From NCBI RefSeq assembly GCF_019800885.1, contig NZ_JAHVKE010000001.1, forward strand, positions 1,488,001 to 1,552,000: a stretch of DNA of 64,000 bases, given 5' to 3'. A program made the translations under genes and the position numbers. The notes under the pieces were generated by a model, which saw only the letters and a program-made list of their open reading frames with translations, did no database searches and was not told where the DNA came from. Below, in pieces: positions 25,942 through 34,228 of the stretch; the first letter of the stretch is position 1; each line of letters starts with the position of its first letter. Source of the stretch: Maritalea mobilis. GTDB lineage: Bacteria > Pseudomonadota > Alphaproteobacteria > Rhodobacterales > Rhodobacteraceae.

Positions 25942-27567
25942 ATGATGTTTTCCGCACGCAATGTGCATCCCGCCGCGCGCGCCTACGCGCAAGAGGTTGC
26001 CGACGGCACCCTGTCGCGGCGCGAGTTCCTGACCCGGGCCACCGCGCTCGGCGTTTCCGCCGCCGGGGCCTATGCCCTGATCGGCGTCACACCGGCCCGC
26101 GCCCAAGCCGATATTCAGCAAGGCGGGACCATGCGCATCCAGATGGATGTGCGCGCGCTGAAAGATCCACCGACCTATGACTGGCCGCAGGTCGGCAACA
26201 TCACCCGCGGGCTGCTGGAATACCTCGTGCAGTACAATCGCGACGGCACCTTCGAGGGCCGCCTGCTTGAAAGCTGGGAGGTGAACGAGGACGCCACGCA
26301 ATACATCTTCAACCTGCGGCAAGGCGTGATGTGGAACGACGGCACGCCCTTCACCGCCGAGGACGTGGCCTACAACCTCGACCGTTGGTGCGATGCGTCG
26401 ATGGAGGGCAACTCCATGGCGTCACGGGTCGGCGCCTATCAGAACGCGGACCAGACCGGGGCCGCCGATGGCGCGATCGAGATCGTCGACGATCACACGC
26501 TGCGCCTGAACCTCAGCCGACCGGACATCACCATCATTCCGACCGTGTCCGACTACGCCTCGGCCATCGTGAAGAATGGCTTCTCCGGCAACCCGCTCGA
26601 CAACCCGGTGGGGACCGGGCCCTATCGGATCACGGAATTCGAAGTCGGCGTTCGGGCGGTTCTGGAAAAGAACACCGATCACCAGTGGTGGGGCGAAGGC
26701 GCCGCGCTGGACCGGATCGAGTTCATCGACCTCGGCACCGATCAGGCCGCTCACGTCGCCTCGGCCGAGGCCGGCGAAATCGACATGCTCTACGAGACCT
26801 TCGGCGATTTCATCGACATCATGGACGCCATCGGCTGGTCCCGGTCCGAGGCGCTGTCGGCCAACACCCTGGTGCTGCGGACGAACCGCAACAGCCCGCC
26901 CTATGACGATGTGCGCGTGCGTCGCGCCCTGGCGCTGGCCTGCGACAACCAGGTTCTTCTGGACCTGGGCATCAATGGGCGCGGCCAGGTGGCCGAAAAC
27001 CACCATGTCTGCCCGATCCATCCCGAGTATGCCGATATCGGCCCGGCGCAGTACGATCCCGAGGCCGCGCGTGCGCTGATGGAAGACGCCGGTCAATCGG
27101 AGTTCGAGCACGAGTTGATCTCGATCGACGACAGCTGGCGGCGGCCGACCACGGACGCCTTGGCCGCGCAATTGCGCGATGCCGGCTTCAACGTGACGCG
27201 GACGATCTATCCGGGCGCGACCTTCTGGAACGACTGGGCGGTTTACCCGTTCTCCTCGACCGACTGGGGCCACCGACCGCTTGGCGTTCAGAACCTGACG
27301 CTGGCCTACACGGCGGGTGCGGCGTGGAACGAGACGGGACTGGCCAGCGAAGAGTTCGACACGATGCTGGCCGAAGCCTCGGCCATCGCGGATGCCGATG
27401 CCCGCCGCGACGTCATGGCCCGGATCGAGCAGTTCCTGATCGACGATGGCACGATCATCCAGCCCTACTGGCGATCGCTCTATCGTCACTTCCTGCCGAA
27501 CGTGGTGGGCGGCGACACGCACCCGATCAACGAAATCCACATCCACAAGCTGGGTTTCGCGGCCTGA
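25942..27567 (+). CDS. ABC transporter substrate-binding protein, peptide family 5 (orphan)
   Basis: The 541-residue protein has a twin-arginine signal (SRREFLTRATALGVSAAGAYALIG, then ARAQA), so export by Tat is likely. The mature part has SBP_bac_5 features (GLLEYLVQYN, YIFNLRQGVMWNDGTPFTAEDVAYNLDRW, NPVGTGPYRI). GGGAGAG at 25929-25935 supports the start. No permease or ATPase gene accompanies it, unlike the system at 1-5251; it may feed a transporter encoded elsewhere. A hairpin and a FabH-like gene follow on the same strand. Confidence 0.93.
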   Translation: MMFSARNVHPAARAYAQEVADGTLSRREFLTRATALGVSAAGAYALIGVTPARAQADIQQGGTMRIQMDVRALKDPPTYDWPQVGNITRGLLEYLVQYNRDGTFEGRLLESWEVNEDATQYIFNLRQGVMWNDGTPFTAEDVAYNLDRWCDASMEGNSMASRVGAYQNADQTGAADGAIEIVDDHTLRLNLSRPDITIIPTVSDYASAIVKNGFSGNPLDNPVGTGPYRITEFEVGVRAVLEKNTDHQWWGEGAALDRIEFIDLGTDQAAHVASAEAGEIDMLYETFGDFIDIMDAIGWSRSEALSANTLVLRTNRNSPPYDDVRVRRALALACDNQVLLDLGINGRGQVAENHHVCPIHPEYADIGPAQYDPEAARALMEDAGQSEFEHELISIDDSWRRPTTDALAAQLRDAGFNVTRTIYPGATFWNDWAVYPFSSTDWGHRPLGVQNLTLAYTAGAAWNETGLASEEFDTMLAEASAIADADARRDVMARIEQFLIDDGTIIQPYWRSLYRHFLPNVVGGDTHPINEIHIHKLGFAA

Positions 27568-27594
27568 TCGCCGACACATGACGCCACGACACCC

Positions 27595-27626
27595 ACGCGG
27601 GCCGGCCCAAAACCGGCCTGCGTTTC
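27595..27626 (+). terminator. Hairpin after the orphan binding-protein gene
   Basis: An 11-pair stem (27595-27605 with 27613-27623, one G-T pair), seven-base loop CCCAAAA, then TTTCGC. It ends the binding-protein message or protects its 3' end. The FabH-like gene starts 67 bases later. Confidence 0.6.
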
Positions 27627-27692
27627 GCATCCACGCCCTTGACCAGCCCTGCGCCCTGCGGTCCTTTGCCTGAACCACATGGGAAGAGAGAC

Positions 27693-28817
27693 ATGCACCA
27701 GCCCGCCATCACAGGCTCAGGCGTTTTCACGCCTTCGCAGGTCGTCACCAATGACGAACTGGTCGACGCGTTCAACGCCTATGCGGCGCTCTGGAACGCG
27801 GACCATGCCGAGGCCATCGCGGCGGGTGAGGTCGAGGCGAAACAGCCCTCCTCCTCCGAGTTCATCGTCGCGGCGTCGGGCATCGAACAGCGTTACGTCC
27901 TGGACAAATCGGGCGTTCTGGACCCCGAGGTGATGCACCCCTGGCTGCGCGAACGCAGCGATGACGAACCGGGCCAGATGGCGGAAATGGCGCTGTCGGC
28001 CTGTCGCGATGCGCTGAACATGGCGGGCGTGGATGCAGCTGACGTGGATGCGGTGATCTGCGCGGCGTCGAACCACGAACGCGCCTACCCCGCCATTGCC
28101 ATCGAGATCCAGGACCTGCTGGGCACCGGTGGTTTCGGCTTCGACATGAACGTCGCCTGTTCCTCGGCCACGTTCGGCATCCAGGCTGCGGCAGACATGA
28201 TCCGGTCGGGCAGCATCCGTCGCGCGCTTGTCGTGAACCCCGAGATCTGTTCGGCCCACCTCGAATGGCGCGACCGCGATTGCCATTTCATTTTCGGCGA
28301 TGTCTGCACCGCCGTGCTGATCGAGCGCGCAGACCTTGTGGTCGGGCCGCACTTCACCATCCGGTCCACCCGTTGCGCGACGCAGTTCTCCAACAACATC
28401 CGCAACAATGACGGGTTCCTGCGCCGCACCCGCAAAGGGCACATGGAGGATCGGCGCGACATGCAGTTCATGCAGAACGGGCGCAAGGTCTTCAAGGAAG
28501 TGCTGCCGCTAGTCGCGCAACACATTGCAGATCACATGGCCGATGCGGACGTGCGGGCAGATGATCTCAAGCGGCTTTGGCTGCACCAGGCCAACAAGAC
28601 CATGAACGACTACATCGGAAAGAAGGTCCTGGGCCGCACGCCCGAACCGGGGGAACAACCCAATATCCTGCAGGATTACGCCAACACGTCCTCGGCCGGG
28701 TCCATCATCGCCTTTGCGAAATACTCCGAGGATCTGAAACCCGGCGACATGGGGCTGATCTGCTCCTTCGGAGCGGGCTATTCCGTCGGGTCGGTGATCG
28801 TGGAACGGGCGGGCTGA
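27693..28817 (+). CDS. Beta-ketoacyl-ACP synthase III family protein (FabH-like)
   Basis: The 374-residue thiolase-fold enzyme has the KAS III triad: Cys156 in NVACSSATFG, His298 in LHQANKTMND and Asn331 in DYANTSSAG. It is about 50 residues longer than housekeeping FabH, with an N-terminal insertion around residues 30-60 and 72-95. It most likely primes chain elongation from an unusual acyl-CoA, as described for some FabH-like paralogues of other proteobacteria. The start is the ATG at 27693 after GGAAGAGAG. No other fatty-acid gene is adjacent; the orphan binding protein is upstream. Confidence 0.88.
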   Translation: MHQPAITGSGVFTPSQVVTNDELVDAFNAYAALWNADHAEAIAAGEVEAKQPSSSEFIVAASGIEQRYVLDKSGVLDPEVMHPWLRERSDDEPGQMAEMALSACRDALNMAGVDAADVDAVICAASNHERAYPAIAIEIQDLLGTGGFGFDMNVACSSATFGIQAAADMIRSGSIRRALVVNPEICSAHLEWRDRDCHFIFGDVCTAVLIERADLVVGPHFTIRSTRCATQFSNNIRNNDGFLRRTRKGHMEDRRDMQFMQNGRKVFKEVLPLVAQHIADHMADADVRADDLKRLWLHQANKTMNDYIGKKVLGRTPEPGEQPNILQDYANTSSAGSIIAFAKYSEDLKPGDMGLICSFGAGYSVGSVIVERAG

Positions 28818-28839
28818 CGTCTTTGGCTTACCGACTCGG

Positions 28840-29313
28840 CTAGCTGCGGCTTTCGGCTTCGAGGCGGAGCTTCATCTCGACGAGAACCTTCTGCAACTCC
28901 AGGGTCTCTTCCAGCAGGCGCCGCGCCTCGTTGACCGAGATCACGCCATCCTCGATCGACTGGTGATATTCCGCCATCAGGATCGCGAAGCGCTGGCTGA
29001 GGCGGATGACATTGGCATTTACGCCGGCCTCGCCCTCGCCGCGCACCGAGTTGCGCCGGTCCGCGCCATAGCTCATCTGCCCGCCGTTCAGTTCGGCCAA
29101 GGCTGCGGTGACATGCGGGAAACTGGACGCGGCTTCGAGCGCCGCGACAGCATCGACCGGCATGAAGCGTTCGGCATGCTCCTCGGCTTCCGAGAAATAG
29201 CGCCCAAGCGTCGCCTTGGACCGACCCGTCAACTCGCAGGCGGCGGCGTAGCCGACATCCTTGATCAAGCGTTCTGTATGGCGCTTCAAATAGCCCTTGG
29301 CCGCGTCGCCCAT
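28840..29313 (-). CDS. Conserved-type helical protein, possible DNA-binding regulator
   Basis: The 157-residue protein is not recognised with certainty. The N-terminal third (DVGYAAACELTGRSKATLGRYFSEAEEHAERFMPVDAVAALE) reads like a helix-turn-helix of the kind seen in phage-type regulators, in which a serine- and threonine-rich turn precedes a recognition helix. The C-terminal part (LSQRFAILMAEYHQSIEDG, then LLEETLELQKVLVEMKLRLEAE) is predicted coiled coil. The ATG at 29313 is chosen because the earlier open frame overlaps the tdk leader. It is divergent from tdk and convergent with the FabH-like gene. Confidence 0.7.
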   Translation of the reverse strand: MGDAAKGYLKRHTERLIKDVGYAAACELTGRSKATLGRYFSEAEEHAERFMPVDAVAALEAASSFPHVTAALAELNGGQMSYGADRRNSVRGEGEAGVNANVIRLSQRFAILMAEYHQSIEDGVISVNEARRLLEETLELQKVLVEMKLRLEAESRS

Positions 29314-29407
29314 ATCCGCCCCCGTTCCCTGGTTTGGCGCACAAAACCGCGTTTGGCCGCGAGGGTCAATCTTGCAGGGCAGGCCGGGCTGCGGCACAAG
29401 CCCCCTC

Positions 29408-29998
29408 ATGGCCAAGCTGTATTTCCACTACTCCACCATGAATGCGGGGAAATCGACCCTGCTTCTGCAAGCGTCCTACAACTACAATGAACGCGGGATG
29501 CAGACCTATCTTCTGACCGCCAGCTTCGATGACCGGGCGGGTGCGGGAAAGATCGGCAGCCGGATCGGGATCGAGGCCGAGGCCGATACCTACACCAAGG
29601 ACGATGACCTCTTTGCCAAGATCGCGGCGCGGCTGCAGCAAGGCCCCTGCGCCTGCGTGTTGATCGACGAGGCCCAATGGATGACCCGCGACCAGGTCTG
29701 GCAGCTTGCTCGGGCCGTGGACGACCTGAATGTGCCGGTCATGGCATATGGTCTGCGGGTCGATTTCCGTGGCGAGCTGTTCCCCGGCTCGGCCGCGCTT
29801 CTGGCGCTGGCCGACGAGATGCGGGAAGTCCGCACGATCTGCCACTGCGGAAAGAAGGCCACGATGGTGATCCGCGTCGACGAGAACGGCAAGGCCCTGA
29901 CCGAAGGCGACCAGATCGAGGTGGGCGGCAATGACCGCTATGTCGCCCTGTGCCGCCGCCATTTTCGCGAGGCAACCGAGGACCGCACCCCTGCGTAA
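29408..29998 (+). CDS. tdk: Thymidine kinase
   Basis: The 196-residue protein is a type II thymidine kinase that phosphorylates thymidine in the salvage pathway. It has the P-loop STMNAGKST (residues 9-17), a LIDEAQW segment with the catalytic glutamate, and a zinc-binding lasso region with ICHCGKKA and a C-terminal ALCRRHF. The lasso binds the nucleoside base. The ATG at 29408 is preceded by a short leader; upstream in-frame codons lack family similarity. It ends next to the dispersed element copy B. Confidence 0.95.
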   Translation: MAKLYFHYSTMNAGKSTLLLQASYNYNERGMQTYLLTASFDDRAGAGKIGSRIGIEAEADTYTKDDDLFAKIAARLQQGPCACVLIDEAQWMTRDQVWQLARAVDDLNVPVMAYGLRVDFRGELFPGSAALLALADEMREVRTICHCGKKATMVIRVDENGKALTEGDQIEVGGNDRYVALCRRHFREATEDRTPA

Positions 29999-30033
29999 GG
30001 GGTTGCGCCGCGCGTTCCGCGCGTCGCCCGGTG

Positions 30034-30116
30034 GTGCGGGCTGACGCCCGCACGAGGGGGCGCTGCCCCCTCGGCCTGCGGCCTCACCCCCGGAGTTTTC
30101 CGGCCAAGATGAAGGG
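30034..30116. repeat. Dispersed 3'-UTR element, copy B
   Basis: Two hairpins (GTGCGGGC arms 30034-30041/30046-30053; GAGGGGGC arms 30054-30061/30065-30072, loop GCT) precede a 25-base core at 30092-30116 that reads GGAGTTTTCCGG then CCAAGATGAAGGG. The core ends 4 bases from the stop codon of the 2-hydroxyacid dehydrogenase. The same core occurs at 49852-49877, reversed, and in degenerate form at 10232-10267. In every case the GAAGGG or GATGGGG end faces the neighbouring gene. Confidence 0.7.
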
Positions 30117-30120
30117 CAGG

Positions 30121-31071
30121 TCAGTCCACAGGATTTGGCAGCGTGCGCCCTTCGGACTGGGCGATGACATTGTCCAGCGCCATGCGCCCCATGGCTTCGC
30201 GCACTTCCAGTGCCGCCGTCCCGAGATGCGGCAACAGGCACACGTTCTCCATCCCGAGGAGCGCATCCGGCACCCTTGGCTCGAATTCGTAGACATCGAG
30301 GCCGGCGCCCGCCAAAGCGCCCCGTTGCAGCGCGGTGACGAGGGCCGCCTCGTCGACGACATCGCCGCGGCTGATATTCACGAAGATCGCGTGGGGCTGC
30401 ATGGCAGCGAAGGCCTCGGCGCCGATCAGGTGATGGGTGTCCGCGCCGCCCGGCGTGGCCAGGACGACGATATCGGCCTGGGCCAGCGCATCGGTCATTC
30501 CCATCTGCTCGGCGGGAAAGTCGACCGCCTTGGCCGAGCGGTTCACATAGACGATGCGGCAGCCAAAGCCGAAATGGCAGCGCCGCGCGATGGCCTGACC
30601 GATGCGGCCCATGCCGATCACGCAGACCGTCTTGCCGGTCACATGGAGGCCCAGCATCTGCGTCGGGTGCCAGCCGGTCCATTGGCCCGACCGCACGAGG
30701 CGCTCGCCCTCGCCCGTGCGGCGCGCGGTCATCAGGATCAGGGTCATGGCGATATCGGCGGTCGCGTCGGTGACCGCACCGGGCGTATTCGTCACCGCGA
30801 TCCCGGAGGCGCGGGCAGCCGCCACGTCGATATGGTTGTAGCCGACACCGAAATTCGCCAGCAGCTTGCAGCGCGGCTCGCCGGCTTCAGCGAAGGCCCT
30901 GGCCGTGAAAGCGTCGCCCAGGGTCGGAAGGATGACATCGTAGGCGTGCAGCGCCGCAACGCATTCCGCGTGATCCATCGGCAAGGTCGTCGTGCGGCAT
31001 GTCACGTGAAAGCGATCCTCGGCATCGGCCATCACGCTCTCCGGCAGGCGGCGGGAGATCAGGAGTTTCAT
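30121..31071 (-). CDS. D-isomer-specific 2-hydroxyacid dehydrogenase
   Basis: The 316-residue protein has the NAD(P)-binding motif GMGRIG (residues 153-158) and the catalytic residues of the family: Arg in NISRGDVVDE, a Glu in the YEFEPRVP region and His in LPHLGTA. It resembles glyoxylate/hydroxypyruvate reductases (GyaR/GhrB-like), which reduce 2-keto acids. The ATG at 31071 forms a TGATG overlap with the upstream csaA stop, so it is the last gene of the YbjN-proC-csaA run. A TTG two codons upstream is less likely. Confidence 0.93.
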   Translation of the reverse strand: MKLLISRRLPESVMADAEDRFHVTCRTTTLPMDHAECVAALHAYDVILPTLGDAFTARAFAEAGEPRCKLLANFGVGYNHIDVAAARASGIAVTNTPGAVTDATADIAMTLILMTARRTGEGERLVRSGQWTGWHPTQMLGLHVTGKTVCVIGMGRIGQAIARRCHFGFGCRIVYVNRSAKAVDFPAEQMGMTDALAQADIVVLATPGGADTHHLIGAEAFAAMQPHAIFVNISRGDVVDEAALVTALQRGALAGAGLDVYEFEPRVPDALLGMENVCLLPHLGTAALEVREAMGRMALDNVIAQSEGRTLPNPVD

Positions 31072-31412
31072 CAGCAAAGCCTCGCGCCGTTGGGGACGTC
31101 CTTGTCCGGTGCGGCAAGGACAACGGCGTTATCCTCGTCGTGAAAGCCCAGGACCAGCGCCTCAGACATGAAGGGCCCGATCTGGCGCGGCGGAAAGTTC
31201 ACCACCCCCAGCACCTTCTTCCCGACCAGGTCCTCGGGGGCGTAGTGCACCGTGATCTGGGCCGAGCTTTTCTTCTCGCCGATCCCGGGGCCGTAATCGA
31301 CCCATAGCTTGATCGCGGGTTTGCGCGCTTCGGGAAAGGGTTCGGCGCGGGTCACCGTGCCGACGCGGATATCGACCTTGAGGAAATCGTCGATGCCGAT
31401 CAGGTCGCTCAT
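31071..31412 (-). CDS. csaA: CsaA-type tRNA-binding domain protein
   Basis: The 113-residue protein is a single tRNA-binding (EMAP/ARM-like) domain: FLKVDIRVGTVTRAEPFPEARKPAIKLWVDYG, then VGKKVLGVVNFPPRQIGPFMSEALVLGFHD. CsaA dimers have been described with chaperone-like and tRNA-binding activity. It overlaps proC by 4 bases and the dehydrogenase by one, so it is translationally coupled in a four-gene run. Confidence 0.92.
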   Translation of the reverse strand: MSDLIGIDDFLKVDIRVGTVTRAEPFPEARKPAIKLWVDYGPGIGEKKSSAQITVHYAPEDLVGKKVLGVVNFPPRQIGPFMSEALVLGFHDEDNAVVLAAPDKDVPNGARLC

Positions 31413-32221
31413 CCCTTCAACTCCCGGCTGCGGTTGGCGGCGGCGGCAACGGTGGCCCGCATCAACGGCAGAAGGCCCGCGTTGTCATTCATCAGCACCT
31501 CAAGCCCCGCTTGCGTCGTGCCATTGGGCGACGTGACATTGATCCGAAGCTGTTCCGGCGTTTCCTCGGCCTCTTCCGCCAAAGCCCCTGCCCCCGCCAC
31601 GGTGGCCTTCGCCAATTGCATGGCCAGCGGCTTGGGCAAGCCCTCGGCCTCGCCCGCCGCGGCAAGCGCGTCGATCATGTAGAACACGTAGGCCGGACCC
31701 GAACCGGACAGGCCCGTCACGGCATCGATCTGGTCCTCGGTCTCCAGCCGGACCACTTGCCCGATGGCGGAGAGGAGCGCCTCTGCCGTGTCGAGATCAT
31801 CGGCGCCGGTGGCGTCATTGCCGATGATCGCCGTGATGCCCTTGCCCACGGCGGCCGGCGTGTTGGGCATGGCCCGCACGATCCGGGTGCCTGCCCCCAA
31901 AGCGGCTTCGAAGGCGGCAATCGGCGTGCCTGCGGCGACCGAGATGAACAAGGTCTCGCCGCCACCGAAGGCCGCCATGCGCGGCAGGGCCTCGCCCATC
32001 ATCTGCGGCTTGACCGCGACGAGCGCGACAGCGGGGCTGTCCGGCAGGTCCGCGTTGATCGAAACGCCGGTGCCCTTCAGCCAGTCGGACGGGTTTGGGT
32101 CGAGGACAAAAACGGCATCAGGCGAAAGCCCCCGTTTCAGCCATCCGGCCAACATGGCCGACCCCATCTTGCCGCAGCCCAGCATCACAAGGCCGCGGCG
32201 CTCGATCTCGGTAAATGACAT
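31409..32221 (-). CDS. proC: Pyrroline-5-carboxylate reductase
   Basis: The 270-residue enzyme catalyses the last step of proline synthesis, NAD(P)H-dependent reduction of pyrroline-5-carboxylate. GCGKMG at residues 15-20 begins the Rossmann fold; VAVKPQMM, RAMPNTPA and the C-terminal TGLSGSGPAYVFYMIDALAAAG and TSPNGTTQAGLE are ProC signatures. The start is the ATG at 32221; the longer frame lies inside the YbjN gene. It overlaps csaA by 4 bases (ATGA) and lies 35 bases after YbjN. Confidence 0.96.
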   Translation of the reverse strand: MSFTEIERRGLVMLGCGKMGSAMLAGWLKRGLSPDAVFVLDPNPSDWLKGTGVSINADLPDSPAVALVAVKPQMMGEALPRMAAFGGGETLFISVAAGTPIAAFEAALGAGTRIVRAMPNTPAAVGKGITAIIGNDATGADDLDTAEALLSAIGQVVRLETEDQIDAVTGLSGSGPAYVFYMIDALAAAGEAEGLPKPLAMQLAKATVAGAGALAEEAEETPEQLRINVTSPNGTTQAGLEVLMNDNAGLLPLMRATVAAAANRSRELKG

Positions 32222-32256
32222 GCCTTCTCCCTCGGGCGTTTCCTGCCCGCGGGAGG

Positions 32257-32760
32257 TTAGGCGCGGCCGTAGCCCTCTGCAATGGCGACCTGCATGGCCT
32301 CTTCGGCAGAGCGGTCGGACCACAAGGCCAGCTGGAAGGCCGGGTAGTAGCGTTCCGCCGACAGGACGGCGGTTTCCACCATGCAGGCGATCTGGTCGGG
32401 GCTGGCCAACTGGTCGCCCGCGAGAACGAGGCCGTAGCGATAGACCATCAGCTTGTTCGCGCCCCACCAGGTGAAGGCCCCCGCCCAGCACCGGTCGTTC
32501 ACGAGGTTCAGCATCTCGTAGAGCTTGGCCTTGCCTTCCTCGGGCGGGTCCATGTCGAAGGTGCAGATCATCCGCAGCGTTTCGTCATAGGAGGACCAGG
32601 CCAGCGTAACGGAATAGGTGCGCCACTGGCCCTCGATGGCCATGGCGATCTGGTCATCGGCGATACGGTCGAAATCCCATTCGTGATGCGCGGCCAGCGT
32701 CTCCACGATGTCGATGGGGTGAAGTTCCTCGATGTCCAGATACTGCTCGGAATGCGACAT
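32257..32760 (-). CDS. YbjN domain-containing protein
   Basis: The 167-residue protein has the YbjN pattern: VETLAAHHEWDFDRIADDQIAMAIEGQW, then YSVTLAWSSYDETLRMICTFDMDPPEE and CWAGAFTWW. The fold resembles type III secretion chaperones. In E. coli, YbjN affects motility and stress traits, but no biochemical role is set. It is the first gene of a run with proC, csaA and the dehydrogenase, and conserved co-location with proC in related genomes is my impression. The upstream region 32761-33013 shows no gene. Confidence 0.9.
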   Translation of the reverse strand: MSHSEQYLDIEELHPIDIVETLAAHHEWDFDRIADDQIAMAIEGQWRTYSVTLAWSSYDETLRMICTFDMDPPEEGKAKLYEMLNLVNDRCWAGAFTWWGANKLMVYRYGLVLAGDQLASPDQIACMVETAVLSAERYYPAFQLALWSDRSAEEAMQVAIAEGYGRA

Positions 32761-33013
32761 TGCCCAGGCCTCTCGTTTGGCAGCCGACGCAGGGCCTTGG
32801 TTGTCGATCCCAAGACTCCCACTAATGGCTGGGTGTCCTATCTAGGGGTCGCCGGGCCATTCCCGGCCCCTACGAAATATGGTGCGGTGACTTGGAACTT
32901 CTGTAAAGAAGAATTTTTGTGACGCACAGGGGGGTGTGGCACGAGTATTCGGGTTACCCACAAGATATTGGGGTGCCCGCAGCTTTGCCCACAGATGTCG
33001 ATGGTGAACGCGC

Positions 33014-33706
33014 CTATTCGGCGGCAATCCAGGACGGCGGATAAAAGAGTGCTTTGATTTCGGCCTCTTGCCTCTCCGTCAAACCCTGCGCCACCACTTC
33101 CATGAAGCCGATACCGGCGGACATGCATGCCATGCGCTTGATCGCGTCACGCTTTTCGGCATCGCGTTTTTGTTTGATGGTGCCATCGGGCCCGTAATGC
33201 CCGGCCCCTTGATACTCGATCACCAGCACCGGGTTCCAATCGCGATCGACGATCAGGAAATCAACCCGCTTGGCGTTGACCCGATTGAAATCCGATTGCC
33301 ACTCTCCGTAGCTGCGCCCCTTTCGGCGGATCATCAGAAATTCGCCAAGCGAAACCTGCGCAAGCAGGTTGTGGCCCATGATGCTTGTCGAGACCAGATC
33401 ATCGAGTTGTTCGAAGAGGCGGTCTTCGGCGCGGTTCAAAACGGGCCGCGCCGCAACTGGCATCGCATCCACAACGGCAAGTCCAGCTTTGGCAGGCACG
33501 TGGTGATCCGCGGTTCTGCCTTCGCGAACCGGCCTTGTCTTTTTACCTAGGGCCCGCGCCTTCGGCGACACCGACAAGGATGCAGGCCCCCTTGATCTGT
33601 GCGACCGTGCGCGAAGGGAAAAGATAGCCCCAACCGCCAGAGACCCGAGCGCCAAACCCCATGTCCAGGCCGGGAGATCGGAGACAAGTACAAGCAGGTT
33701 TTCCAC
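33014..33706 (-). CDS. Membrane-anchored DUF2726 (nuclease-like) protein
   Basis: The 230-residue protein has an N-terminal hydrophobic segment (about residues 13-32, WTWGLALGSLAVGAIF) and then a basic stretch. The C-terminal domain matches DUF2726: VLNRAEDRLFEQLDDLV, then VDFLIVDRDWNPVLVIEYQGAGHYG and KRDAIKRMACMSAGIGFMEV. The Asp in VDFLIVD and the Glu and Gln of EYQ could form a PD-(D/E)xK-like site, so a membrane-tethered nuclease-like function is plausible but unproven. The flanking gaps (32761-33013, 33707-33815) and this gene look slightly less GC-rich than their neighbours. Confidence 0.75.
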   Translation of the reverse strand: MENLLVLVSDLPAWTWGLALGSLAVGAIFSLRARSHRSRGPASLSVSPKARALGKKTRPVREGRTADHHVPAKAGLAVVDAMPVAARPVLNRAEDRLFEQLDDLVSTSIMGHNLLAQVSLGEFLMIRRKGRSYGEWQSDFNRVNAKRVDFLIVDRDWNPVLVIEYQGAGHYGPDGTIKQKRDAEKRDAIKRMACMSAGIGFMEVVAQGLTERQEAEIKALFYPPSWIAAE

Positions 33707-33815
33707 TGTGAAGCCCGTAGTGATCCAAGCGATGCCTCGATCTTTCTCTCAACACTTGGATGCCAAGTTGGCAGGAATTGGGCCTCTCGGGGGCTGGAGA
33801 CAGAGGGACAGCGAA

Positions 33816-33842
33816 AAGGGGCCCTCAGGCCCCTTGCAGTTT
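33816..33842 (-). terminator. Intrinsic terminator of the UbiK-like gene
   Basis: An 8-bp perfect stem (33816-33823 with 33828-33835), 4-base loop. On the minus strand it is followed by TTTTCGC. It lies 26 bases past the UbiK-like stop. Confidence 0.75.
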
Positions 33843-33861
33843 CCGGTGGTGAACGCGGGTC

Positions 33862-34107
33862 TTATCCCTTGCCGCCTTCAAGCGCGTCGAGGCGGGCCTT
33901 GAGGGCTTCGTTCTCTTCGCGCGCCTTTTGCGCCATTGCGCGCACGGCTTCGAATTCTTCGCGGGTCACGAAATCCCGGTCGGCCAGCCATCGGTCCATC
34001 ATGGATTTCATCGCCGTCTCGGCCTCGGCCTTGGCCCCCTGCGCCACGCCCATGGCGTTCGTCATCAGTTGGCTCATGTCTTCCATGATCTTGTTGCGGG
34101 TCTGCAT
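33862..34107 (-). CDS. UbiK/YqiC-type accessory factor (BMFP domain)
   Basis: The 81-residue protein begins MQTRNKIMEDMSQLMTNAMGVAQG and has the BMFP/UbiK pattern: an amphipathic N-terminal helix and a C-terminal coiled coil (FVTREEFEAVRAMAQKAREENEALKARLDALE). UbiK assists ubiquinone synthesis and trimerises; related proteins fuse membranes in vitro. The start at 34107 is chosen over 34164, which has no family similarity. It is divergent from lgt across 121 bases. Confidence 0.9.
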   Translation of the reverse strand: MQTRNKIMEDMSQLMTNAMGVAQGAKAEAETAMKSMMDRWLADRDFVTREEFEAVRAMAQKAREENEALKARLDALEGGKG

Positions 34108-34228
34108 CACACACTCTCCGTAATCCGTTCCCCGTGATATGGGCCGGTTGGCGTCAGCGATCAAGGTTGACTTCGACGCAGGTCGCCCCCACCCCTTGCA
34201 GCCGACCCAGCACCCGGACGGAGATCAA

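Noticed and set aside
32954..32962. TTACCCACA, a DnaA-box-like 9-mer
   Set aside because: A single near match with no cluster, AT-rich region or replication gene nearby; no evidence for an origin.
32838..33128. 96-codon minus-strand frame overlapping the DUF2726 gene end
   Set aside because: It overlaps the 3' end of a better supported gene on the same strand in another frame, and shows no family motif.
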